Positions 30,666 through 41,682 of a stretch of DNA of 64,000 bases are shown here, one piece after another; position 1 is the first letter of the stretch, and every line of letters begins with the position of its first letter. The stretch lies in contig CAUYUJ010011159.1 in the NCBI GenBank assembly GCA_963575745.1, positions 401,374-465,373 on the forward strand, in the 5' to 3' direction. This stretch comes from Prorocentrum cordatum. Taxonomy: Eukaryota > Sar > Dinophyceae > Prorocentrales > Prorocentraceae. The position numbers and the translations under genes were made by a program. The notes beneath the pieces were generated by a model. It had not been told where the DNA came from. It worked only from the letters and a program-made list of their open reading frames with translations, and searched no databases.

Positions 30666-30790
30666 CGACGACAACAAACAACAAACAACAACATACAACA
30701 ACGAGAATCCGCACCGCGGAGTTCCACTTCAGCCACGCACCCAGGGACAGTGAATGACCGTTCGGCCCCCTCACTCTGATATGCCTTCCA
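30665..30790 (+). repeat. Interspersed repeat copy 1 (CAA tract plus unique-like segment)
   Basis: A CAACAA tract is followed by TCCGCACCGCGGAGTTCCAC and GGGACAGTGAATGACCGTTC, ending near CCTCACTCTGATA. The same arrangement occurs at 41700-41835 with only a few differences in the second half. Confidence 0.75.
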
Positions 30791-30989
30791 CACACACCCA
30801 CTCCAGGGGCGGGGGGTCGAAATTCCCCCTTTCTCCCCGGGCCTGGGCTGGCGCCCGCGGCAGCCCCCCCTCCCGGGCCGGCGCTTGCTCCGGCGGCAGC
30901 TGTCGGCGGCGGCGGGGAGCGTCGACGAGGACGACGATTCAAAGGGCGGAGATAGGGTTCGTATCCCCCTCCCCTTCCTCCGGGCGAGG

Positions 30990-31061
30990 CCGGCGCCAGC
31001 GCCGGCGACGACGACGACGGCGAAAACGACGGCGAAAACCACGGCAACACGACGGCTACGA

Positions 31062-31111
<50 letters not shown>

Positions 31112-31213
31112 TTGACGACGGCGACGGCGACGTCCACGACGACGGCGGCTACGACGACAACGACAACGAGTACGACGAGTACGACGACGACGGCGACGAC
31201 GACGACGAACACC

Positions 31214-31264
<51 letters not shown>

Positions 31265-31393
31265 ACGGCAACGATTGCGCCGACAGCAACGACGACGACG
31301 ACAACGACGACAACGGCAACGACTTCGACGACCACGACGACGAAGACCACGGCGACGGCGACGACGACGGCGACGACAGTGAGGACGACGACT

Positions 31394-31488
<95 letters not shown>

Positions 31489-31715
31489 TACGGAGAGGAC
31501 GACGACAACGACGACGACGATGACGACAACGACGGCAACGATGGCCACGACGACGACGAAGACGACGACGACGAAAACGACGACGACGATGACGACGACG
31601 ACGACGACGACGACGGCAGCGGCGACGACGAAGACGACATCGACGGCGACGACGACGACGACGACGGTGACGACGACGGCTACGACGACGACGACGACGA
31701 TGACGACGACGACCA

Positions 31716-31748
<33 letters not shown>

Positions 31749-31909
31749 CAAAGACGACGACGACGAACACGATGGCGACAACGAAGACGACGACTACGAC
31801 GGTGACGGCGACGACGACGACGAGACGACGACGACGACGGCTGTAACGACGACGACGACGACGACGGCGACGACGATGACGACGACGACAAGCACGATGA
31901 CGATGACGG

Positions 31910-31945
<36 letters not shown>

Positions 31946-32231
31946 CAATGAGGACCACGACGACGACGACGACAACGACGATAATAACGACGACAATAAC
32001 AACGGCATCGACAACGAGCACAATTGCGACGACGACGACGACGACGAGCATGACAACGACGACGGCAACGACGACGACGACGACGACGGTGACGACGGTG
32101 ACCACCACGATGACGAGCACGACGACGACGGCGACGACGACAAGCACGATGACGGCGACGACGGCAATGACGACGACGACTATGAAGACGACGACGACGA
32201 CGGCGACGGCTACGATGACGACGACGATGAA

Positions 32232-32286
<55 letters not shown>

Positions 32287-32455
32287 GTGAAGACGACGAC
32301 GACGACGCCATCGACGACAACGACGACGACGACGACGGTGACGACGACGATGACGACGACGATGACGACAACGACGACGACGCTGACGACGACGTCGACG
32401 ACGACGACGATTGCGACGACGACGACGACGATGACAACGACGGGAGCGCGGCGCT
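30990..32455 (+). repeat. Imperfect GAC trinucleotide tract, about 1.45 kb
   Basis: GAC dominates throughout, with GGC, AAC, GAT and TAC substitutions; the purest part is 31390-31490. Frames of 814, 725 and 584 codons cross it on both strands (poly-Asp, poly-Thr, poly-Val, poly-Arg and poly-Ser). These are repeat-driven and are not called. Confidence 0.95.
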
Positions 32456-32464
32456 TTAATAGAT

Positions 32465-32675
32465 TGCGGGGAACTCCAACGCAAGAACGCGACTTTCCGG
32501 CAAATTGAAAACGAATCTCCCGTGAGCGCGACTCCAGAGCGCCGAGAGACCGATTGCTGAATACATTGTAAGGAAGTCCCCAGCGACAGCGCGACCCCTG
32601 AGTAAAGTGCGAGGAAGTCTCAGGCGGGAGCGGGGGTCCTGGCTAAACTGTGAGGACGTATGACGCGGGAGCCGT
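32465..32675 (+). repeat. Repeat of 30-70 bp based on GAGGAAGTCxxAGCGAGAGCG
   Basis: Four or five degenerate units contain GCGAxAGCGCGAxTCC and GTxAGGAAGTCxC. The block ends with GGCGGGAGCCGTTGTT just before element H. A homologous block is at 39365-39597 and ends with the same GGCGGGAGCCGTTGTT. Confidence 0.7.
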
Positions 32676-32679
32676 TGTT

Positions 32680-34730
32680 CCCAACCATCCTGTGGTGTTG
32701 GGTCGTCGTTTTTCCCCACATGCTTCGTGGGGTCGCACCCGCGTCGCACCCGCGTCTCCTCACCCCTCCCCTCTTCCTTTTCACACACAACGACACAGCA
32801 CAGCACAGCACAGCACATGCAGCGCGGCCTCTATACGCCCCAGTCGTTCAGGCACAACAGGCGAGGCAGTTTCTCGACACCAGAAGGGGGTGCGCAGGGG
32901 GTGATCTCTCACCGCGGCCGCTATCCGTGACTGTCGTCCAGAGGGTGTGCGCAGGGGGTGGTCTGTCACCGCGGCCGCTATCCGTGACGGTCGTCCATCA
33001 CAGCAGGCATGGCAGATTCTCGACACCATAGGGGGTGCGCAGAGGGTTGTCTCTCCGGGTGGCCGCTACCCGTGACGGTCGCCCAGTGCCAGGGCACAGC
33101 AGGCATGGTAGATTCTCGACACCACAGGGGGTGCGCAGGGGGTGGTCTGTCACCGCGGCCGCTATCCGTGACGGTCGTACAGGGCACGGCAGGCATGGCA
33201 GATTCTCAACACCTTAGGGGGTGCGCAAGGGGGGGTCTCTCCGGGTGGCCGCTATTCGTGACGGTCGTTCAAGGAACAGCAGGCATGGCATATTCTCGAC
33301 ACCGAAGGGGGGTGCGTAGGTGGTCTCTCACCGCGGCCGCTATCCGTTACGGTCGTCCAAATCACAGCAGGCATGGCAGATTCTCGACACCATAGGGGGT
33401 TGCGCATTGGGTGGTCTCTGACCGCGGCCGCTATCCGTGACGGTCGTCCAAGGCGCAGCAGGCATGGCATATTCTTGACACCATAGGGGGTGAGCGGGGG
33501 GTGGTCTCTCACCGCGGCCGCTATCCGCGACGGTCGTCCAAGGCACAGCAAGCATGGCATATTCTCGACACCACAGGGGGGGCGCAGGGGGGGTCTCTCA
33601 CCGCGGCCGCTATCCGCGACGGTCGTCCACGGCACAGCAGGCATGGCAGAGTTTCGACACCATAGGGGGTGCGCAAGGGGTGGTCTCTCACCGCGGCCGC
33701 TATCCGTGACGATCGTCCAGGGCACAGCAAGCATGGCATATTCTCGACACCACAGGGGATGCGCAGGGGGGGTCTCTCACCGCGGCCGCTATCCGCGACG
33801 GTCGTCCAAGGCACATCCGTGACTGTCGTCCAAAGCACAGCAGGCATGGCAGATTCTCGCCACCATAGGGGGTGCGCAGGGGGTGGTCTTTCACCGCGGC
33901 CGCTGTCCGTGACGGTCGTCCAGGGCACAGCAGGCATGGCATATTCTCGACACCAAAGGGGGGTGCGCAGGGGGTGGTTTCTCCGGGTGGCCGCTATCCG
34001 TAACGGTCGTCCAGGGCACAGCAAGCATTACATATTCTCGACACCGCAGGGGGTGCGCAGGGGGTGGTGTCTCACCGTGGCCGCTATCCGTGACGGTCGT
34101 CCAGGGCACAGCAGGCATGGCAGATTCTCGACACCATAGGGGGTGCGCAGAGGGTGGTCTCTCACCGTGGCCGCTATCCGTGACGGTCGTCCAAGGCACA
34201 GTAGGCATGGCAGAGTCTCGACACCATATGGTGTGCGCAGGGGTTGGCCTCTCTGGGCGGCCGCTATCCGTGACGGTCGTCCAGGGCACAGCAGGCATGG
34301 CATATTCTCGACACCAAAGGGGGGGCGCAGGGGGTGGTCTTTCACCGCGGCCGCTATCCGTGACGATCGTCCAGGGCACAGCAAGCATGGCATATTCTCG
34401 ACACCACAGGGGATGCGCAGGGGGTGGTCTGTCACCGCGGCCGCTATCCGTGACGGTCGTCCAGGGCACAGCAGGCATGGCAGATTCTCAACACCATAGG
34501 GGGTGCGCAGGGGGGGTCTTTCCGAGTGGCCGCTATCCGTGACGGTCGTCCAAGGCACAGCAGGCATGGCACATTCTCGACGCCAAAGGGGGGGGCGTAG
34601 GTGGTGGTCTCTCACCGCGGCCGCTGTCCGTGACGGTCGTCCAGGGCACAACGGTAACGGCGGGGCAACGGCCACCAACATCATTCTCACATGCTTCACT
34701 TCAGCTATCATCGCTGCAGCCATAATATAA
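32680..34730 (-). mobile_element. Array element H: same left terminus, unrelated 90-bp repeat
   Basis: The left terminus CCCAACCAT (32680-32688) continues with CCTGTGGTGTTGGGTCGTCG as in B-F. The array (32900-34650, about 19 units) is built of a different sequence: CACCGCGGCCGCTATCCGTG, ACGGTCGTCCAGGGCACAGC, then AGGCATGGCATATTCTCGAC. Successive CTATCCG words at 34083, 34174, 34264, 34354 and 34444 give periods of 91, 90, 90 and 90 bp. No right terminus is found before element I; the two may be one chimaeric element ending at 35498. Confidence 0.55.
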
Positions 34731-34734
34731 GTAT

Positions 34735-35498
34735 GTGGGCTTCTTCGGTTGTGAATGAAGAAGCGGTCCCCGCGTCTCATCCTCCCCGTCCGCCACACCC
34801 AGTACTGGCCTCATAGGGAGCTCCATCAGCGGCCCCAGTAGGGGTGGTCATATGCGTCCGCCACACCCGGTACAGTTTTTTGTGGCCAGTGAGACCGTCC
34901 GCATGCGTCTCGCACACCCAATTTGGCAGCTTCGCCCACCCAGTAAAGCGTTTCGTGGCCCATAGAGAGCTCCACCGAAGCCACCAATGAGACCGCCCGC
35001 ATGCGTCCCGCAGACGCAATTTGGCATTTTCACCCACCCAATGCAGCGCTTCGTGGCCCCAATACGGAGCTCCACCGAAGTCCCCAGTGGGACCGCCCAC
35101 ATGCGTCCCACACACCCAATTTGGCAGTTTCACCCACCCAGTACAGCGCTTCGTGGCCCCATCGGAAGCTCCACCGAAGCCACCAATGAGACCGCCCGCA
35201 TGCGTCCCGCACATGTGATTTGGCATTTTCACCCACCCAGTACAGCGTTTCGTGGCCCCATTAAGAGCTCCACCGAAGCCCCCAGTGGGACCGTCCGCCT
35301 GCGCCCCGGAAGCCCATTTTGGCATTTGCACCCACCCAGTGCAGCGTTTCGCGGCCCCATGGGGAGCTCCACCAACGCCCCCAATGCTACCGCCCGCATG
35401 CGTTCACCCCCATCCAGTGCAGCGCTTCGTGGCCCCATAGGGAGCTTCACGGAAGAAGATATTCACAATTGCGGTACCCACAATTGCATATGGTTGGG
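34735..35498 (-). mobile_element. Array element I (minus orientation, left end eroded)
   Basis: It starts with AAGCGGTCCCCGCGTC (34760-34775), the inner part of the usual left end; the outer terminus is unrecognisable. About seven core units of about 100 bp with the CCAATTTGGCATTTTCACCC linker follow, then the right terminus ATGGTTGGG (35490-35498). Confidence 0.6.
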
Positions 35499-35547
35499 TC
35501 CTTCGCCAGGAGGATTTTCGAAATCCGGTAACCGGCAACGCAGTTTG

Positions 35548-35615
35548 AGCCTGGTGACTTTCCCTGACAACAGGGTGCGAGCCTTGGGCGAAGCACTTCA
35601 ATTGAAAACCACGAT
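35548..35615 (+). repeat. Interspersed repeat with copy at 39618-39690
   Basis: GTTTGAGCCTGGTGACTTTC, then ACAGGGTGCGAGCC and GAAGCACTTCAATTGAA match 39618-39690 closely. GGGTGCGAGCC loosely resembles a pol III B box, which is a weak hint of a SINE. At 39 kb the copy abuts element J; here it follows element I. Confidence 0.55.
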
Positions 35616-35640
35616 GGTTACCGGAGGGGGGGATCAACAT

Positions 35641-35666
35641 TGGTTATTCTCCAGTAGTGAATTTTC

Positions 35667-35711
<45 letters not shown>

Positions 35712-35712
35712 C
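35641..35712 (+). repeat. CAA microsatellite with shared flank
   Basis: About 14 CAA triplets preceded by TTATTCTCCAGTAGTG. Similar flank-plus-CAA units occur at 36836-36918 and 41683-41720, suggesting one dispersed sequence with a CAA-rich end. Confidence 0.75.
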
Positions 35713-35999
35713 ATTTTACCCGAACGCTCAGTGTTCTCACCAGTGCCAGGGTTTTCATGCGACGCGAGACAATACCCCCACTTCGTGGGGGGGCAGTTCA
35801 AGCTCTACCAAATATCCAAACGACTCTTCGCGACCACCCAAACCCAGCTTCCCGCCCTATGACGTTGGGACACTTCACTTCGTGGCGTGCGGACGACCGT
35901 GGCTACTACACTGGCGTGGGGTACACACCCACAGAACTTGGTCACTTATTCGGGGCGCGCGTGTGCCCAGCATCCTGCAATTGTGACATACAATACATG

Positions 36000-36060
36000 A
36001 CACAGACAGACAGAGAGAGAGACAGAGAGCAGACAGAGAGAGAGACAGAGAGAGCGGAGT
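36000..36060 (+). repeat. GACAGA microsatellite
   Basis: GACAGACAGAGAGAGACAGA-type dinucleotide and tetranucleotide run with no other content. Confidence 0.85.
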
Positions 36061-36110
36061 TGGTCACATTTTTGGGGCAAGTTCCTGAGATCGTCGTGTT
36101 TTTTGTTGGT

Positions 36111-36700
36111 CTTGCGCGCGCGAATGTCCACTTTACTTTTTTTTTGCAAGGGATGTTGAAATTTGATTATGTAAGAACAAGAAAAAGTAGCTCGCGCGAG
36201 CTTATGTAACATAAATGTTGAAAAACCATTGGTTTTGTGGGAGTCGGACAGCGCGCGCGGGATGAAATTTGGACATTTTTTTTTGAAAAACCATTGGGTT
36301 TTTGATGTTTTTATGTTGAAATCGTTACGAAACCTAAGGTTCTGGAAGGATTTCGTCTTGCGCGCGCGAATGTCCACTTTACCTTATTTTTTGCAAGGGA
36401 TTATTGAAATTTGATTATGTTAGAACAAGAAAAAGTAGCTCGCGCGAGCTCATGTAACATAAATGTTGAAAAACCATTGGTTTTGTGGGATTCGGACAGC
36501 GCGCGCGGAAGGACATTTTGACAATTTTTTCTTAAAAAACCATTGGGTTTTTGATGTTTTTATGTTAAAATCGTTACGAAACCTAAGGTTTTGGAAGGAT
36601 TTCGTCTTGCGCGCACGAATGTCCACTTTACCTTATTTTTTGCAAGGGATTCTTGCAATTTGATCAAGTAAGAACAAGAATTTTCATTTTATATGTTTTT
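36111..36700 (+). repeat. AT-rich tandem repeat, period about 247 bp
   Basis: Units start at 36111, 36357 and 36606 with CTTGCGCGCGCGAATGTCCA. Each holds the palindrome AGCTCGCGCGAGCT and two copies of GAAAAACCATTGG. The third unit is partial. A diverged relative lies at 47440-47960. Confidence 0.85.
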
Positions 36701-36835
36701 TGCAAGGGAAAACGAGCGTCAACAAAAAACCGGATCCGGTACCAATCGTTTTGCCTGAGACTTCCTCACGAAAATGATGAAAATGTAGGCTGCGGCCTAG
36801 GCGCGGCGGGGGGGGTCGCGCACCAGGGGTCCCAA

Positions 36836-36866
36836 CAATAATTATTCTTAAGAAGAAATAATGTTC

Positions 36867-36920
<54 letters not shown>
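36836..36920 (+). repeat. AATTATTCTTAAG flank plus CAA microsatellite
   Basis: The second copy of the dispersed flank-CAA unit, with about 17 CAA triplets at 36866-36918. Confidence 0.75.
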
Positions 36921-37094
36921 TATTCACTGCGTGGAGCTCCCCATATGTGCATCTACTCGCATGGACCTGTCCGCCGTGAATGTCTAGGCGCAAGAGCTTT
37001 CGAATATTAACGGGCTTCAGTTGTGACGGTCTGGACATCAATCTAACTGCGAATGAATTGGAGTGTGAATGAGCCTCAGTAGTACGAGCGCGTC

Positions 37095-37740
37095 TCTGTG
37101 CATGAGCCTGGGGCCTCCTGGGGCCTCCTGAAACCTACTGGGGCTTCCTGGGGTCTCCAGGAGCCTCTTGGGACCTCCTGGGACCTCCTAGGAAGGTTTC
37201 GTGCCCCAGGGGAGGCGCAATCTATAGCAACAGACGTACATAAACATTGCGGATTAGAGCCACAGGAGAAGGGCAATCTATAGGAACACGCGTAAAACAC
37301 CAAGGACTCGTGCCCCAGGAGAGGCCCAATACATAGGAACATGAGTAAAACATTTAGGATTGTGTACACAGGAGAAGGACCATCTATAGAAACATACGTA
37401 GAACATCAAAGAATCGTGCTCCAGGTGAGGCCCAATCGATAGGAGCATACGTAAAACACATGGGATTGGAGCCACTCCTGTTGCCTTCTGAGGCCTCCTG
37501 CTCCTGGGGCCTCTCGGGGCCTCCTGTTGCCTTCCGAGGCCTCCTGGCGCTTCCTGTTGTCTCCTGGGGTCTCCTGTGGTTTCCTGAGGCCTTCTGGAGC
37601 TTCCTGGGGCCTCCTGGAGCCTCTTGGGACATCCTGTGGCCTCTTGAGTCTTTCTGTGGCCTCCTGATGCCTCCTGGGACCTCATGTGGTCTCCTGGAGC
37701 CTCCTGGAGCCTGTTGGAGCCTCCTGTGGCATCCTGAGAA
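37095..37740 (+). repeat. CCTCCTGGGG short-period repeat with an embedded 60-bp repeat
   Basis: Blocks of CCTCCTGGGGCCTCCTG-type units (37110-37190 and 37480-37740) flank four to five units of about 60 bp (37200-37480). The latter contain AGGAGAGGCCCAATACATAG followed by GAACATGAGTAAAACAT. Confidence 0.75.
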
Positions 37741-37825
37741 GAATCTGCGCCCACGAGCCTGGCCACCAAAACTAGCAAACCGATCGAGACATCCTCAAAA
37801 TCTGGCCCACCTGGGGGGTGAAAAT

Positions 37826-38584
37826 GAGCGCCTCGCTCGAGACATCCTCCAAATCTGCTCCGAAAGCGAAGGATGTTGGGCACAGAAACAGCAAACCGCC
37901 TGAGACATCCCCACAAAATGGCCGCGAACGAGCCCGTGCAACCACCCCTGGCGGCTCCCCTTAGGGGTGCTGAAATGAGCGCCTCGCTCGAGACATCCTC
38001 CAAATCTGCTCCGAAAGCGAAGGATGTTGGGCACAGAAACAGGCAAACCGCCTGAGACATCCCCACAAAATGGCCGCGAACGAGCCCGTGCAACCACCCC
38101 TGGCGGCTCCCCTTAGGGGTGCTGAAATGAGCGCCTCGCTCGAGACATCCTCCAAATCTGCTCCGAAAGCGAAGGATGTTGGGCACAGAAACAGGCAAAC
38201 CGCCTGAGACATCCCCACAAAATGGCCGCGAACGAGCCCGTGCAACCACCCCTGGCGGCTCCCCTTAGGGGTGCTGAAATGAGCGCCTCGCTCGAGACAT
38301 CCTCCAAATCTGCTCCGAAAGCGAAGGATGTTGGGCACAGAAACAGGCAAACCGCCTGAGACATCCCCACAAAATGGCCGCGAACGAGCCCGTGCAACCA
38401 CCCCTGGCGGCTCCCCTTAGGGGTGCTGAAATGAGCGCCTCGCTCGAGACATCCTCCAAATCTGCTCCGAAAGCGAAGGATGTTGGGCACAGAAACAGGC
38501 AAACCGCCTGAGACATCCCCACAAAATGGCCGCGAACGAGCCCGTGCAACCACCCCTGGCGGCTCCCGTTAGGGGTGCTGAGTA
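37826..38584 (+). repeat. Five near-identical 152-bp tandem units
   Basis: Units start at 37826, 37977, 38129, 38281 and 38433, each with GAGCGCCTCGCTCGAGACAT. Differences are a single base or so per unit, apart from a changed end (GGCTCCCGTTAGG) in the last. A partial, diverged unit precedes the array at 37760-37825. Near-identity implies recent expansion or homogenisation. Confidence 0.92.
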
Positions 38585-38780
38585 TGAGTAAGTCTGTGTA
38601 TGAGTAAGTCTGTGTACGTGTACGTCTGGGTATGACTAATACTGTGTATGAGTAAGTCTGTGTATGAGTAAGTCTGTATATGAGTATGTCTGAGTGTGAG
38701 TAAGTCTGAGTATGAGTAGGTCTGAGTATGAGTATGTCTGAGTATGAGTAAGTCTGTGTATTAGCAAGTCTGAATATGTC
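38585..38780 (+). repeat. 16-bp minisatellite TATGAGTAAGTCTGTG
   Basis: About twelve imperfect copies. It starts directly where the last 152-bp unit ends. Confidence 0.85.
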
Positions 38781-38871
38781 CGACAGGAGGGGAGGAGAAA
38801 AGAGGAGGAGGAAGAAGGAGGAGGAGTAGGAGGCGTCCAAGTAATAACAAGAATCCCATCTTAGGATATGG

Positions 38872-38911
38872 GGAACAACAACAACGACAACGACAACGGC
38901 AACGACAACGG

Positions 38912-38985
<74 letters not shown>

Positions 38986-39025
38986 GCAACGACAACAGCA
39001 ACAGCAACAACAACAACAACAGCAA
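38872..39025 (+). repeat. CAACGA/CAA microsatellite
   Basis: CAACGACAACGG units pass into pure CAA and then CAACAG. Confidence 0.9.
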
Positions 39026-39364
39026 TGTCAAGACTATTCGCTCCTACTTGCCCACGTGCCAACCAACGCGTATTTCCCTAACCCTTTATACCCTCCCTCG
39101 TCGTCTTCGATCGTACCCCCTTGGGGGCATCTCTTCCTTACCTGCCACGTGCATTTACTGCAGCCGTTACAACAAGGGAACAGAAGACGGGTGAAAGGGG
39201 GAGGGGGAAGAATGTAACATGAGAGACATGAATAGGAGGGGGGCAAGGAACAAAAAACAAGTGGTAGAACCAGACAGGCAGATCGGGTGGGCAGACCCAT
39301 AGCGGGCAGGTCGGGAAGGCGGGCTCAAGCGACCAGGTCGAGCAGGCGGGGTGCTGAAGCGTGG
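39026..39364. other. Gene-free spacer
   Basis: No gene or repeat recognised. Confidence 0.4.
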
Positions 39365-39597
39365 ATCTTGCATGAATCGCAAGGAAGTCTCGAGCGACAG
39401 CGCGATTCCCAAGTAAATCGTGAGAAAAGCCCAAGCGAAAGCGTGATTCCGGAGTGCCGAGGGCACATCGTCTGAATACATTGCGAGGAATTCCGACGCG
39501 AGAGCGCGATTCGTATACACATTATGACGAAATCACGCGCGAGAGCGCGATTTGGGAATCTGTTGTGACGATGTATCAGGCGGGAGCCGTTGTTGTT
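39365..39597 (+). repeat. Second copy of the GCGAGAGCGCGATTC repeat block
   Basis: Five or six degenerate units of about 36-40 bp with GCGAGAGCGCGATTC; it ends in GGCGGGAGCCGTTGTT exactly as at 32660-32680. Confidence 0.7.
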
Positions 39598-39706
39598 GTA
39601 AAATGGCGGCCACGGGCCCAGTTTGAGCCTAGTGATTTTCCCAGATAAAAGAACAGGGTGCGAGCCCCGGGGGGAAGCGCTTCAGTTGAATTAGCCTGGC
39701 GAAGAA

Positions 39707-41231
39707 CCCAACCATATGCAGTTGTCAGTACCGCAGCTGCGGGTTTCATCTTCAGTGGAACTCCCCATAGGACTACGGAACGTGTGAGGGGTGTGCCGAG
39801 ATGGGTGCCACTGGGGCATTCGGCGAAGCTCCCTATGGAGACATGAAACACGCGCGGGGCGTGCCGACATGGGTGGCGGAAACGCATGTGAGGGCCGCCA
39901 CTGGGGCCTCCAGTGGGGCTCCCTTTGGGTCCCCGAAACATGATGCTGCTGCGGGGGGGGGCCGGGATGGGCGGCGGAGACGCATGTAAACGCCGTTATT
40001 GGGGCCTTCGGTGGAGCTCCCTATGGGGCCACGAAGCGCGTGAGGGGTGTACTGGGATGTGTGGCGGGGCCGCATGTGAGCGCCGCCACTGGGGCTTTCG
40101 GTGCAGCTCCCTATGGGGCCACGAAACGTGTGAGGGGTGTGCCGAATTGGGTGCGGGTGGTGACGCATGCGGGCGGTGCCATTGGGCCTTCGGTGGAGCT
40201 CCCTATGGGGCCACGAAACCTGTTGTTGTGAGGGGCGTGCCGGGATGGGTGGCGGGGACGCATGTGAGCGCGGCCGCTGGGGCCTTCGGTGGAGCTCCCT
40301 ATGGGGCCACGAAACGTGTGAGGGGTGTGCCGAATTGGGTGGGTGTGGGTGACGCATGTGAGCGCCGCCACTGGGGCCTCCGGTGGATGATGGGGCCACG
40401 AAACCTGTCAGGGACGTGCCGAAATGGGTGTGCGGGACGCATGCGCATGTGAGCGCCGCCACTGGGGCCTTCGGTGGAGCTCCCTATGGGGCCACGAAAC
40501 GTGTGAGGGGTGTGCCGAATTGGGTGTGCGTGGACGCATGCGGGCGGCAGCACTGGGGCCTTCGGTGGAGCTTCCCATGGGGCCACGAAACGTGTGAGGG
40601 GTGTGCCGAATTGGGTGTGCGGGACGCATGCGGGCGGCAGCACTGGGGCCTTCTGTGGGGCTCCCTATGGGGCCACGAAACGTGTGAGGGGTGTGCCGAC
40701 TTGGGTGTGCGGGACGCATGCGGGCGGCAGCACTGGGGCCTTCGGTGGGCTCCCTATGGGGCCACGAAACGTGTGAGGGGTGTGCCGAATTGGGTGTGCG
40801 GACGCATGCGGGCGGCAGCACTGGGGCCTTCGGTGGAGCTCCCTATGGGGCCACGAAACGTGTGAGGGGTGTGCCGAATTGGGTGTGCGGGGCGCATGCG
40901 GGCGGCAGCACTGGGGCCTTCGGTGGGGCTCCCTATGGGGCCACGAAGCGTGTGAGGGGTGTGCCGAATTGGGTGTGCGGGACGCATGCGGGCGGCAGCA
41001 CTGGGGCCTTCGGTGGGGCTCCCTTTGGGGCCACGAAACCCCACGCTCCTAGGCTCTGCAAAGCGCCCCAGGAACACAGGAAAAGGCATTTGGGAGGTGC
41101 CGGCGGGAACCCCAGGAAAGGCACTTTGCAGGTGCTTGCGAGCGCCTGGGGAAGGCACTTGTGCAGTGCCTGCGTGCAGCCCAGGAAAAGCACTTGGGAG
41201 GTGCCAGCCCTGGAAAGGCACTTGCGAGGTG

Positions 41232-41263
<32 letters not shown>

Positions 41264-41643
41264 TGGCCGTGGCCGTGGCCGTGGCCGTGGCCGTGGCCGT
41301 GGCCGTGGCCGTGTGAGGGGTGTGCCGAATTGGGTGTGCGGGACGCATGCGGGCGGCAGCACTGGGGCCTTCGGTGGGGTTCCGTATGGGGCCACGAAAC
41401 GTGCGAGGGGTGTGCCGAATTTGGTGTGCGGGACGCATGCGGGCGGCAGCACTGGGGCCTTCGGTGGGGCTCCCTATGGGGCCACGAAACGTGTGAGGGG
41501 TGTGCCGAAATGGAGAATGATGACGATGATGATGGTGGGAGGAGGGAGGAGGGAGGAGGGGGAGGAGGAGGGGGCAGAGGAGGATGAGGAATGCGGGGCG
41601 CTGTCTCTTCAAAACGAGGACCCAACACCACAGGATGGTTGGG
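39707..41643 (+). mobile_element. Array element J with internal insertion
   Basis: Left terminus CCCAACCAT (39707-39715) within CCTGGCGAAGAACCCAACCA; right terminus ATGGTTGGG (41635-41643). About 16 units of about 90 bp share the core and the element G linker. The order of variant units at 39740-40450 parallels that of element G (23100-23810), so G and J are paralogous copies. A 275-bp foreign block (41040-41313) interrupts a unit near its end. Confidence 0.7.
41040..41313 (+). repeat. Insertion in element J: AAGGCACTTGGGAGGTGCC repeats plus GGCCGT microsatellite
   Basis: Five or six imperfect units of about 35 bp with GGAAAGGCACTTGxxAGGTGCC (an imperfect palindrome, GGCACTT...AGGTGCC) are followed by about 13 copies of GGCCGT (41234-41313). 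The flanking core resumes after CCGTGTGAGGGG. Confidence 0.8.
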
Positions 41644-41682
41644 AAGAAATTCAAAGGTCACCGGAGGTAGGCCTAACAATAA

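Noticed and set aside
30040-32508. ORFs of 814, 725 and 584 codons
   Set aside because: They translate a degenerate GAC tract and its flanking minisatellites; composition alone explains them.
32900-34650. CRISPR-like array
   Set aside because: Units are about 90 bp with no alternation of short identical repeats and unique spacers, and the setting is eukaryotic.
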